NCBI GenBank assembly: GCA_937934165.1
Contig: CALGZX010000032.1
Span: 1-6,382, forward strand
DNA from: an uncultured Collinsella sp.
Lineage (GTDB): Bacteria; Actinomycetota; Coriobacteriia; Coriobacteriales; Coriobacteriaceae
Direction of reading: 5' to 3'
Length of the DNA stretch: 6,382 nucleotides
The notes below the pieces were generated by a model. The model worked only from the letters and a program-made list of their open reading frames with translations, searched no databases and was not told where the DNA came from. The position numbers and the translations under genes were made by a program. Of the stretch, positions 1 through 5,012 are shown in pieces; position 1 is the stretch's first letter; each line of letters opens with the position of its first letter.

Positions 1-1083
1 AGGCCCTCGCGGCCTAGTCGCTATTTAGGGCGTCCAAGATTTGGGGCGCAGTTCATTTTGCTGGGCGGGCCTTCTTATGCCGCGGGCGCGGAGAGCCTCA
101 TCATCGCGGGCGCGACGTACTACGAGCCGGGCGTGTCGGGCCCCGGCTGGGCCTGGACCGATGCCGACCACCTGGAGCTTAATGGCTATGCGGGCGAGGC
201 CATCGGCGCTGACGGTGACCTGGTGCTGACGCTTGTCGGGCAAAACTCCGTGACGGAGTCGCGTGCGCCCGATGCAGACATCGCGCTGTGCGGCATGGAG
301 GTGTGGGGCAACCTGACGCTTCGCGGTACCGGGACCCTGACGGCGACGGGCTCGCAGTGCGGGATCCACGTCTCACAGGCGCTCGTGGTGGACGGCTGCA
401 CCGTCGATGCCCGGGCGGACGGGGCCGATATTACGGACGAGGCGGTCGCCGGCGTGATCACAGGCGATATGACCGTGCGCGGCGGCGGACGCGTCGTTGC
501 CGCGGGCGCCGGGTCCGGAACGGGCGTGCGCGCCTACGGCGTGTATCTGCAAGATGCGGGCCTTGGCGATGGTGCAGCCGGCTATCGGCTTTCCGTCGAC
601 GCCTCGTGGCTTGATGCGACCGGCGCCGACGGCGGCGTTGCTTGTCTGGGTGGGTCGCTCGTGTCTGCGAGGTTTGTGACGCCTGTCGGCGGGGTCTTTG
701 GTGCTGCTGGCGTAATGGATGCTGCAGGGGTAGTGGCGCCGCGCGTGGTGATTGAGCCAGATGTCACCACGCCCCCGGCGGGGGAGACCGACAGGGGCGA
801 GGTGCCTGGCGATAGCGCGGACAAGTCTCCCGCCGATGCTACCTCCGCTGCCGGAGAGCCCACCACAGGGCCCACGGCAAATCCCGCGCTGAAACCCGCA
901 GCCGCGACAACCAAGACAACAACGACAGTGACCAAGACCACGGTGTCCACGCCGTCCAATTCCAAGACCGCCACCGCAACCACTGCGGCGCTCCCCAAGA
1001 CCGCCGACAACAACTGGATCGCCGCTTCCGTGACGCTTTTCCTGCTTGGTACAGTGCTTCTAATCGTCGCATATCGCTGCTGA
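1..1083 (+). CDS. LPXTG-type cell-wall-anchored beta-solenoid surface protein, 5' partial
   Basis: The frame is open from the first base, so the start probably lies left of the window; 360 codons are visible. A TTG at 58 could be a start but has no ribosome binding site and no proper signal peptide follows it. The first roughly 230 residues are Gly/Ala/Val/Thr-rich with repeating short strands (LTLRGTGTLTATGS, ALVVDGCTVDA, MTVRGGGRVVAAGAG), typical of right-handed beta-helix or carbohydrate-binding-like surface repeats. A Thr/Pro/Lys-rich wall-spanning linker follows. The C-terminus is a sortase sorting signal: LPKTA at visible residues 331-335 (nt 991-1005), a hydrophobic segment at about 339-358, and a very short tail (Arg-Cys). 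Sortase should cleave between T and A and link the protein to peptidoglycan. Its role is probably adhesion or glycan binding, but the ligand cannot be told. It is much more GC-rich than the next gene. Confidence 0.8.
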   Translation, partial: RPSRPSRYLGRPRFGAQFILLGGPSYAAGAESLIIAGATYYEPGVSGPGWAWTDADHLELNGYAGEAIGADGDLVLTLVGQNSVTESRAPDADIALCGMEVWGNLTLRGTGTLTATGSQCGIHVSQALVVDGCTVDARADGADITDEAVAGVITGDMTVRGGGRVVAAGAGSGTGVRAYGVYLQDAGLGDGAAGYRLSVDASWLDATGADGGVACLGGSLVSARFVTPVGGVFGAAGVMDAAGVVAPRVVIEPDVTTPPAGETDRGEVPGDSADKSPADATSAAGEPTTGPTANPALKPAAATTKTTTTVTKTTVSTPSNSKTATATTAALPKTADNNWIAASVTLFLLGTVLLIVAYRC

Positions 1084-1177
1084 AGCACCCATTTCGATAA
1101 GCAATGTAGAAGACTATATTCGTAACGACGCATTAGCAGAATAGTTTATTACGACAATTGCTCAGGATTTATCTAAC
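1084..1177. other. AT-rich intergenic spacer at a composition boundary
   Basis: This 94-bp gap separates the GC-rich surface protein gene from the AT-rich HEPN gene. No convincing terminator hairpin follows the surface protein stop. TATATT at 1115-1120 could be a -10 element, but the matching -35 position (TTTCGA, 1092-1097) is weak. The abrupt change in composition here suggests the left edge of acquired DNA, though no repeat or att-like sequence marks it. Confidence 0.4.
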
Positions 1178-1996
1178 ATGAACCACGAATCGGATCATAC
1201 AGTTGACGCTACCAAGAAAGTAAAAGAAGCCGGCCTTCTTGAGCTGTTCAAGCGTTGCAGTTATCTGTACCACGAGGCATTTTATGCCAACACGGAACTC
1301 GCAATCCTTCGCGAACTGTCTAAAGCATCTTCTGGCTATGAAGATGAAGTAATTTGCGCTGGCTGCTTCTTCAGCTTTACACAACTTGCATTAACCGAAT
1401 CCTGTTTCATGAATTGCACACGGTTATTTGATTCTAAAAGCGACGTCAGTATTAGGAACTTGATAGAAGACGTCTCGTCTCATTCTGCTGAAATCGACGC
1501 ACTTGCAACCTCTATATTCAATGATCTGCCAAACTTTGACAGGCTTAATCCAATCGTTCACCCATTGGCAAAGGACGAGGAGCGTTTTTATCCCAAAGAA
1601 GTTGAGTCTCAACGCTCATATCAAAACCTTTTCGGAGCTCATTACGAAATGGTTACCGTGCGTATTACCACTCATGACCTTTCTAATTTATGGAAAAAAC
1701 GACTTAACGGTCTCAGCAAACTAACTGATATGCTTCGCGATCAGCGAAATAAGGTTTTCGCCCATAGCGACATGGAAGCACTGAATTATGATGAGCTTGT
1801 TAGGCGACTTCCTTTAACTTACGGCGAAATTCAAAAACTAATCGACTTCGCACTCGATTTAACAATCGAATTATCGGCCAAAATTACTGGTATTGAAAAA
1901 GACCGATTGTCAAAGAACTGCAACGATATACAAGGCCTCCTAAAATATACGGAGGTTGGCATGGAGGCCGTTGAGCAGCATTTGGGTAATCTATAG
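1178..1996 (+). CDS. AbiU2-like HEPN domain protein (putative defence RNase)
   Basis: This 272-aa, mostly helical protein has no signal peptide. It contains an R-x4-6-H HEPN motif in RDQRNKVFAHSD (residues 187-198; R190 and H196 the candidate catalytic pair), the hallmark of HEPN ribonucleases. The upstream helix with NCTRLFDSKSDVSIRNLI (79-96) resembles the AbiU2-like HEPN family, named after a lactococcal abortive-infection protein. The known role of such proteins is RNA cleavage that stops growth or phage multiplication; activity here is inferred. The ATG at 1178 is preceded by AGGA (1164-1167) at 10 nt, a modest ribosome binding site. Many HEPN toxins pair with a nucleotidyltransferase (MNT) antitoxin, but none is adjacent, and no small partner gene was seen on either side. 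The gene is clearly AT-richer than its left neighbour and than the genes after 2890, which suggests transfer. AbiU2-family assignment is by eye; the HEPN motif itself is clear. Confidence 0.75.
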   Translation: MNHESDHTVDATKKVKEAGLLELFKRCSYLYHEAFYANTELAILRELSKASSGYEDEVICAGCFFSFTQLALTESCFMNCTRLFDSKSDVSIRNLIEDVSSHSAEIDALATSIFNDLPNFDRLNPIVHPLAKDEERFYPKEVESQRSYQNLFGAHYEMVTVRITTHDLSNLWKKRLNGLSKLTDMLRDQRNKVFAHSDMEALNYDELVRRLPLTYGEIQKLIDFALDLTIELSAKITGIEKDRLSKNCNDIQGLLKYTEVGMEAVEQHLGNL

Positions 1997-2040
1997 GATT
2001 CAAGCGCCTGCAAGTAGTTAAGCATGCGGGCGCTTGAATC
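1997..2040 (+). repeat. 16-bp stem-loop directly after the HEPN stop codon
   Basis: The arms are 1997-2012 and 2025-2040 (GATTCAAGCGCCTGCA / TGCGGGCGCTTGAATC), with a 12-nt loop. Fifteen of 16 positions are Watson-Crick and the remaining one is a G-U pair in RNA. The stem begins on the base after the TAG. No T-tract follows on either strand, so it is not a classical intrinsic terminator. It may end transcription less efficiently, protect the mRNA 3' end, or be a site for a protein. Confidence 0.65.
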
Positions 2041-2052
2041 TGAATACGATCC

Positions 2053-2080
2053 TTGACATAAAGTCCAACCATCGCACAAT
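2053..2080 (+). promoter_or_regulatory. Promoter candidate for the DUF4160 module
   Basis: A perfect -35 hexamer TTGACA (2053-2058) is followed after 16 nt by CACAAT (2075-2080), which matches TATAAT at four of six positions. Transcription would start about 150 nt before the first gene of the module and give a long structured leader. This rests on pattern matching only. Confidence 0.4.
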
Positions 2081-2203
2081 GACGGTTTTCCATGCCAAAA
2101 AGACACTGAAGTGTGAGATGGTTCAAATCTCAGTAATACAAATAATCAGCAGTTCAGGTCTTATGGGAATAATTCAATTCGCATCACGTTGCATCTAAGC
2201 GGC

Positions 2204-2225
2204 TGTTTATACTTGGATATAAACA
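2204..2225. promoter_or_regulatory. 8-bp inverted repeat (TGTTTATA / TATAAACA), candidate operator
   Basis: Perfect 8-bp arms TGTTTATA (2204-2211) and TATAAACA (2218-2225) flank the 6-nt spacer CTTGGA. It ends two bases before AAGGAGG. It contains TATACT (2208-2213) and TATAAA (2218-2223), either of which could serve as a -10 box. Toxin-antitoxin operons are commonly repressed by their own antitoxin at such dyads, so autoregulation by the 88-aa protein is a reasonable guess. As RNA, it could also form a hairpin near the ribosome binding site. Confidence 0.5.
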
Positions 2226-2239
2226 CTAAGGAGGCAGCA

Positions 2240-2506
2240 ATGCTTTGGAGCTATGTTCAGCTAGATGACGGCACTCAGTTTGCCTACTCAGAAACACGAG
2301 ACGACGGAACCGTTCGCGTAGCCGTCGAACGATCTGTTGACTTTGGCTTTGACCATGCGGAATGCTTCTTGCCAGCGGTCAAATGGTTCAACGTCGAAGG
2401 ATTTACTGATGATGACCTCAATTTCTTGACAGAATTTGTTAGATCAAACGCTCCGTTTATCTTTGAGCTTGCAGAACGGCAAAAAGCTGGACCGGCGGTG
2501 GCATAA
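2240..2506 (+). CDS. Small protein upstream of DUF4160, putative antitoxin
   Basis: The protein is 88 aa, with a start fixed by AAGGAGG (2228-2234) 5 nt before ATG at 2240; an upstream in-frame TTG at 2189 has no such site. It is acidic, soluble, and has no membrane segment. Landmarks are WSYVQLDDGTQ (3-13), a strand-rich region DGTVRVAVERSVDFGFDHAECFLP (19-42) and a helical C-terminus rich in Phe/Glu. I do not recognise a named family. Similar short proteins ahead of DUF4160 genes are familiar, and the partner role (DUF2442 usually fills it) suggests an antitoxin or cognate binding partner. Its stop TAA overlaps the next ATG by one base, so the two are translationally coupled. Its first 11 residues recur at the start of the 61-aa protein at 2890. 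Confidence 0.7.
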   Translation: MLWSYVQLDDGTQFAYSETRDDGTVRVAVERSVDFGFDHAECFLPAVKWFNVEGFTDDDLNFLTEFVRSNAPFIFELAERQKAGPAVA

Positions 2507-2784
2507 TGCCTCGAATTCTTGTTTTTGGACAGTATGTTCTGTTCTTTTGGATCGCGGAAAACGGAGAACCCGTTCACATCCATGTAGGGGTAAAGAGGGC
2601 GGCTGCTAACTCGACTAAGTTTTGGCTCACTAAAAATGGCGGATGCACACTTGCGAACAACGAGAGCAAGATTCCGGCTAAGGATCTCGGGGATCTTTCA
2701 AAACTAATCACCATGAACCATCGATACATTTGTGACAAGTGGCGCGAAACCTTTGGTGATGATTCCCTGACATTCTATTGCTAA
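2506..2784 (+). CDS. DUF4160 domain protein, putative toxin-antitoxin component
   Basis: The 92-aa product matches the DUF4160 pattern along its length: an MPRILVFGQYVLFFW opening, then EPVHIHV (21-27; H24 and H26 in the conserved P-x-H-x-H position), FWL (39-41), and a C-terminal helix with the basic/aromatic HRYICDKWRETFG (72-84). The family is small and biochemically poorly defined. It commonly lies beside DUF2442 and is usually predicted to be one half of a toxin-antitoxin pair; here that neighbour is replaced by the 88-aa protein. The start overlaps the upstream stop (TAATG) and has no good ribosome binding site of its own, so expression depends on coupling. The reaction and target are unknown. 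Confidence 0.8.
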   Translation: MPRILVFGQYVLFFWIAENGEPVHIHVGVKRAAANSTKFWLTKNGGCTLANNESKIPAKDLGDLSKLITMNHRYICDKWRETFGDDSLTFYC

Positions 2785-2889
2785 ACCGCAATTGAACCAT
2801 GATTACGCTTGTCGACATATCCGCTGTCGGCTCTCGCGTGTTACCTCGCCACGACGTCCGCGAGGCGTATCTATTTAAAGGAGGCGGAC
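2785..2889 (+). other. Spacer between the two toxin-antitoxin-like modules, with a CCTCGC/GCGAGG dyad
   Basis: This 105-bp gap contains a perfect 6-bp dyad, CCTCGC (2844-2849) and GCGAGG (2860-2865), around a 10-nt centre. The ribosome binding site AAAGGAGG (2877-2884) sits 5 nt before the ATG at 2890. No clean promoter pair was found. The dyad may be an operator for the Doc module, or an attenuating hairpin between the modules. Confidence 0.4.
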
Positions 2890-3075
2890 ATGCCTTGGAA
2901 CTACGTTCAAGTTGATGACGGTGCTGATTGTGCTGGCCAGGAAGATCCTTCAATTGCGCACGAGGCAGATTCCACTTCGCCTATTTCACTTGACGGCATT
3001 ATGTCAATCGACCTTGCAGTTGAGTCAACCATAGCGTCCATGCCCAACGCGCTCAGGCTTTTGGAGAACTCATGA
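2890..3075 (+). CDS. Short partner of the Fic/Doc protein, putative mosaic antitoxin
   Basis: The start of this 61-aa protein is fixed by AAAGGAGG five bases before ATG 2890; an upstream in-frame start at 2809 lacks one. Residues 1-11 (MPWNYVQVDDG) match the 88-aa protein at 2240 (MLWSYVQLDDG), 26 of 33 bases being identical over the first 11 codons. The remainder is unrelated: an acidic, Ser/Thr-rich middle, then a helical tail DLAVESTIASMPNALRLLEN (41-60). It overlaps the Fic gene by four bases (ATGA), the classical arrangement of an antitoxin ahead of its toxin. No Phd DNA-binding domain is seen. No complete Fic-inhibiting (S/T)xxxE(G/N) motif is present either: LRLLEN has the EN, but Leu where S/T is needed. 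It may be a genuine antitoxin, a truncated hybrid, or a leader whose translation couples to fic. Confidence 0.6.
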   Translation: MPWNYVQVDDGADCAGQEDPSIAHEADSTSPISLDGIMSIDLAVESTIASMPNALRLLENS

Positions 3076-3587
3076 TTGCCGATGTTGACGGGCGGGTGCT
3101 TCCTGTTGCGCCGCTAGTGCTCGATGACGCTGGGTCGCTCGAGGCCATGGCCGGCGCCGTCATGCGCCTTCACAGTACGCTGCTAACAATCGGACGCTGC
3201 TATACGACCGACGCTACGGGCGAAAGGGCCGCGCGCGAACTTGGGCGCGTCGAGTCCGTGCTTGTGGGTGCGTTTTGCACGATATTCGGCCAATCGCCAG
3301 CCGATCGCTTCACAGACATCTTTGACCAGGTCACCTACGTGGCCGAGCACATGGTCAAGGACCACATCTTTGAGGACGGCAACAAACGCACCAGCCTTGT
3401 CTTTGCGTTGTCCGTCTTAAGGTTCGCCGACGCACCAGTCGTGATGTACGACAGCCCCAAGCCCAAAGACAACCAGTACTACACATGGATCCAGGACCTC
3501 GTTGCTAGACGCCGCACGCTCGACGATCTAGCCAACGAGCTGAGGTGTCATTGCATCGTGAACTCCGACGACGCTTCGCACGTATAG
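3072..3587 (+). CDS. Fic/Doc family protein, Doc-type active site (putative toxin)
   Basis: The protein is 171 aa with the Fic core HIFEDGNKRT at residues 98-107. H98 is the catalytic histidine; D102, N104, K105 and R106 complete the nucleotide-binding loop. Lys at 105 rather than Gly makes this the Doc version (HxFxDxNKR) instead of the AMP-transferring HxFx(D/E)GNGR version. Phage P1 Doc phosphorylates EF-Tu and halts translation, so a kinase-type toxin is inferred. The helical segment RFTDIFDQVTYVAEHMV (79-95) leading into the motif and the following LVFALSVLRFAD (109-120) fit the Fic fold, and length suits a single-domain toxin. The start is the ATG of an ATGA overlap with the 61-aa gene; no separate ribosome binding site is evident. 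The gene is GC-richer than the preceding module, in line with the DUF3825 gene after it. No residue of the core motif is missing, so it is probably active. Confidence 0.85.
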   Translation: MIADVDGRVLPVAPLVLDDAGSLEAMAGAVMRLHSTLLTIGRCYTTDATGERAARELGRVESVLVGAFCTIFGQSPADRFTDIFDQVTYVAEHMVKDHIFEDGNKRTSLVFALSVLRFADAPVVMYDSPKPKDNQYYTWIQDLVARRRTLDDLANELRCHCIVNSDDASHV

Positions 3588-3632
3588 AATCAAAGCATCC
3601 GCACGCCAGCTATGAGATGGATTGGACGCCAC

Positions 3633-4421
3633 ATGGAGATCCCCAACACCCTGTGCAGCAATGTATACGACTTTGCGTTTTGCCCCGAGCCCTGCTACGA
3701 ACGCTTGGCCGACCTCGCCGACCCCGAAGACTGGGGTCCCGGCAACCGCATCCTCAAAAACTACCTGTCGTTTTCGTTTAGCCGCGCGGTGTTCTTGACC
3801 GAGCGTGACGTGGACCAGACCGCCCCGCCCAACTTGCCGCTGGTGTTCGACGACGACCGTTGCCTATTCAACACTGGCCTGTACACGCGCCGCTACGAGA
3901 CCATCTACGGCCTGTTTGAGCCCAACACCAAGCCCGACGCGCGCCAGCGCTGGTTTTTGAAGGGCTTCTTTAAGGAGAGCGACCCCATGCTGGTCTCGTT
4001 TGAGTACCTGCCGTGCCGCGTGCGCTTTGCCGAGGACCCCTCCGAGCTGGTCTTTGACTACCGCCTTCCCATCCGCTCCAACATCGACCACATTCTGGGC
4101 GATGAGGAGAACCTTACGCGTATTCCCGCTAGCCTGATGGGGGAGGGCAACTCGCTGCTGCTGCGCCGCGCCTTTGAGGGGGCTGTCGTCGAGGCCGCCC
4201 GCCGCGCCGCCGCCAACTACACGCTCGCGGTGCCGCAGTTCTACGGCGGCCGGATCCAACTGCTCTTGCCGCTGTGCCTAACCGGCGACAAGCCCGAGCT
4301 GGCACTGACCATCCAGCGCGAGGATGGCTTCTACGCCGCACGCACCTGTCTCACGCTTGACATGGCCTACAACAACGCACGACTTATCTGCCGCCCCGAG
4401 ACCTCGTGGATAAAGCGATAA
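3633..4421 (+). CDS. DUF3825 domain protein
   Basis: Nearly the whole protein (262 aa from this start) matches the DUF3825 pattern. Landmarks, numbered from M1 at 3633, are YDFAF (12-16), ILKNYLSFSF (40-49), LFNTGLYTRRYETIYGLFEP (78-97), NIDHIL (150-155), NYTLAVPQFYGG (195-206) followed by QLLLPL, and a highly conserved LTLDMAYNNARLI near the C-terminus (240-252). Family function is not established; I recall DUF3825 occurring with RNA-binding OST-HTH/LOTUS-type modules, which would hint at RNA metabolism, but no such module is here. Start choice: ATG 3633 has GGA at 3624-3626; the in-frame ATG at 3612, seven residues upstream, has no purine-rich site. The gene begins about 25-45 bp after fic on the same strand, so it may be co-transcribed, but GC-rich codon use suggests it could be an older resident. 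Confidence 0.8.
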   Translation: MEIPNTLCSNVYDFAFCPEPCYERLADLADPEDWGPGNRILKNYLSFSFSRAVFLTERDVDQTAPPNLPLVFDDDRCLFNTGLYTRRYETIYGLFEPNTKPDARQRWFLKGFFKESDPMLVSFEYLPCRVRFAEDPSELVFDYRLPIRSNIDHILGDEENLTRIPASLMGEGNSLLLRRAFEGAVVEAARRAAANYTLAVPQFYGGRIQLLLPLCLTGDKPELALTIQREDGFYAARTCLTLDMAYNNARLICRPETSWIKR

Positions 4422-4559
4422 AGGTCGGTCTACCTGCTGGTTTAACGGCTACCCTGATTGCGGTGGCGCGGTTTGCACCCACGAATTTAAAATCGGGGGC
4501 AAAAAGTTCTTGGTAAACCACGCGCAGCTATGATAGTATCTCTTTTGCCGAAAGGCGAC
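4422..4559 (+). other. Intergenic region before tRNA-Val
   Basis: No gene is seen in this 138 bp. TTTGCACCC (4472-4480) and GGGGGCAAA (4495-4503) pair with one mismatch across 14 nt, but no T-tract follows, so termination of the DUF3825 transcript here is unproven. The right half carries the tRNA promoter candidate. Confidence 0.4.
4510..4539 (+). promoter_or_regulatory. Promoter candidate for tRNA-Val
   Basis: TTGGTA (4510-4515) and TAGTAT (4534-4539) are separated by 18 nt. An overlapping TATGAT (4529-4534) is an alternative -10. Transcription would start roughly 10-15 nt before the mature tRNA 5' end, as is common for single tRNA genes. Confidence 0.45.
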
Positions 4560-4634
4560 GGGCGATTGGCTCAGGGGTAGAGCATATCCTTCACACGGAT
4601 GGGGTCACAAGTTCGAATCTTGTATCGCCCACCA
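4560..4634 (+). tRNA. tRNA-Val (anticodon CAC)
   Basis: A complete cloverleaf of 75 nt with encoded CCA. The acceptor arm is GGGCGAT/ATCGCCC (4560-4566, 4624-4630). The D arm is GCTC/GAGC around AGGGGTA. The anticodon stem is TATCC/GGATG with loop TTCACAC, giving anticodon CAC at 4592-4594. The T arm is ACAAG/CTTGT around TTCGAAT. The tRNA reads GUG codons. No second copy of its 3' end is seen in the window, so there is no evidence that it served as an att site for the flanking genes. Confidence 0.95.
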
Positions 4635-4644
4635 TCAAAAGCGC

Positions 4645-4680
4645 AGGTCAGAGGTGTTAAGCCTCTGACCTTTTTCTTTT
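4645..4680 (+). terminator. Intrinsic terminator after tRNA-Val
   Basis: A perfect 10-bp stem AGGTCAGAGG / CCTCTGACCT (4645-4654, 4662-4671) with a 7-nt loop runs into a T-rich tract TTTTTCTTTT (4671-4680). It lies ten bases after the tRNA CCA and insulates the tRNA from the downstream gene. Confidence 0.92.
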
Positions 4681-4721
4681 TGACACCAAGGGTGATTCCA
4701 AAACGAATCGTAGTCGTATAA

Positions 4722-4756
4722 GGCGTCATTTTTTTCGCACCCTTTTTGCTGACGCC
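4722..4756. promoter_or_regulatory. GGCGTCA...TGACGCC inverted repeat, candidate operator
   Basis: Perfect 7-bp arms GGCGTCA (4722-4728) and TGACGCC (4750-4756) are separated by a 21-nt T-rich spacer. The right arm overlaps the proposed -35 hexamer at 4746-4751, so a dimeric regulator bound here could control the downstream promoter. Confidence 0.4.
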
Positions 4757-4785
4757 ATTGCATGTTTTGTATAAAACGCATGCGT
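4746..4785 (+). promoter_or_regulatory. Promoter candidate with 10-bp palindrome at the -10 edge
   Basis: TTGCTG (4746-4751) and TATAAA (4770-4775) are 18 nt apart. Directly after the -10 lies the perfect palindrome ACGCATGCGT (4776-4785), placed where a repressor would cover the transcription start. The same stretch contains GTTTT/AAAAC arms around GTAT (4764-4777). Confidence 0.4.
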
Positions 4786-5012
4786 ATTTTCATTGAATTC
4801 CCCATGTGATCCGCGCGCAAATGTGGAGACAGGGACCACATGCCCAAAGCTCCTTCCAGCGGTTTTCTATCACACGACGGTTTTTCGGCGGAACTCGGCA
4901 TGCTTTTGTCAGCATTTGGTTTGCTTCCCGTACTTACCCGCATGATGCCCCGGTAGATAATCGGCCATGCCCGCAATCCGCACGGCCTACGGTCGAAACC
5001 AGGGGAGGCCAC

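Larger units (their letters stand above)
2041..2239 (+). other. Intergenic leader region before the first toxin-antitoxin-like module
   Basis: About 200 bp without a convincing gene. It holds a promoter candidate (2053-2080), a perfect 12-bp dyad ACACTGAAGTGT (2103-2114), a 6-bp perfect stem TGAGAT/ATCTCA around a 7-nt loop (2114-2132), and an operator-like dyad (2204-2225) just before the ribosome binding site. The density of small structures suggests a regulated 5' untranslated leader or a small RNA. Neither can be decided from the sequence alone. Confidence 0.4.
4681..5012 (+). other. 332-bp promoter-rich leader of the nuclease-like gene
   Basis: The stretch has no supported gene. An in-frame GTG at 4806 would add 69 residues to the downstream protein, but that segment is low-complexity in character and lacks a ribosome binding site, while a strong site precedes ATG 5013. 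The left half is T-rich and contains a promoter candidate and two dyads (listed separately). The right half is GC-rich and shows nothing further that I can name. Confidence 0.5.

Noticed and set aside
582..1133. 183-codon minus-strand reading frame opposite the surface protein gene
   Set aside because: It is the antisense shadow of the GC-rich Thr/Ala linker, with low-complexity Val/Ser content and no ribosome binding site.
1884..2126. 80-codon minus-strand reading frame over the HEPN 3' end and the stem-loop
   Set aside because: It has no recognisable domain and is mostly antisense to the HEPN gene; the intergenic part was considered as a possible small gene but lacks a convincing ribosome binding site.
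2114..2132. tRNA T-arm-like sequence GGTTCAAATC
   Set aside because: Only the T-loop consensus matches; the T stem cannot pair properly and no acceptor, D or anticodon arms are found around it.
2189..2239. TTG start 17 codons upstream for the 88-aa protein
   Set aside because: The extension would run through the operator-like dyad and the AAGGAGG; the ATG at 2240 has ideal spacing to that site.
3545..3781. 78-codon plus-strand reading frame spanning the fic end and DUF3825 start
   Set aside because: It overlaps two well-supported genes in another frame, is Arg/Pro-rich as expected of a shifted GC-rich frame, and has no domain.
4472..4503. TTTGCACCC/GGGGGCAAA hairpin as a terminator for the DUF3825 gene
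   Set aside because: The stem has a mismatch and is followed by A residues, not a T-tract, on the plus strand.
4680..4685. Perfect TTGACA immediately after the tRNA terminator
   Set aside because: No -10 box lies 16-18 nt downstream; the nearest TATAAG is 31 nt away.
4806..5012. GTG-initiated 69-residue N-terminal extension of the nuclease-like protein
   Set aside because: There is no ribosome binding site at 4806, while AGGGGAGG precedes ATG 5013 and the conserved N-terminal motif NTAFRYW begins right after that ATG.
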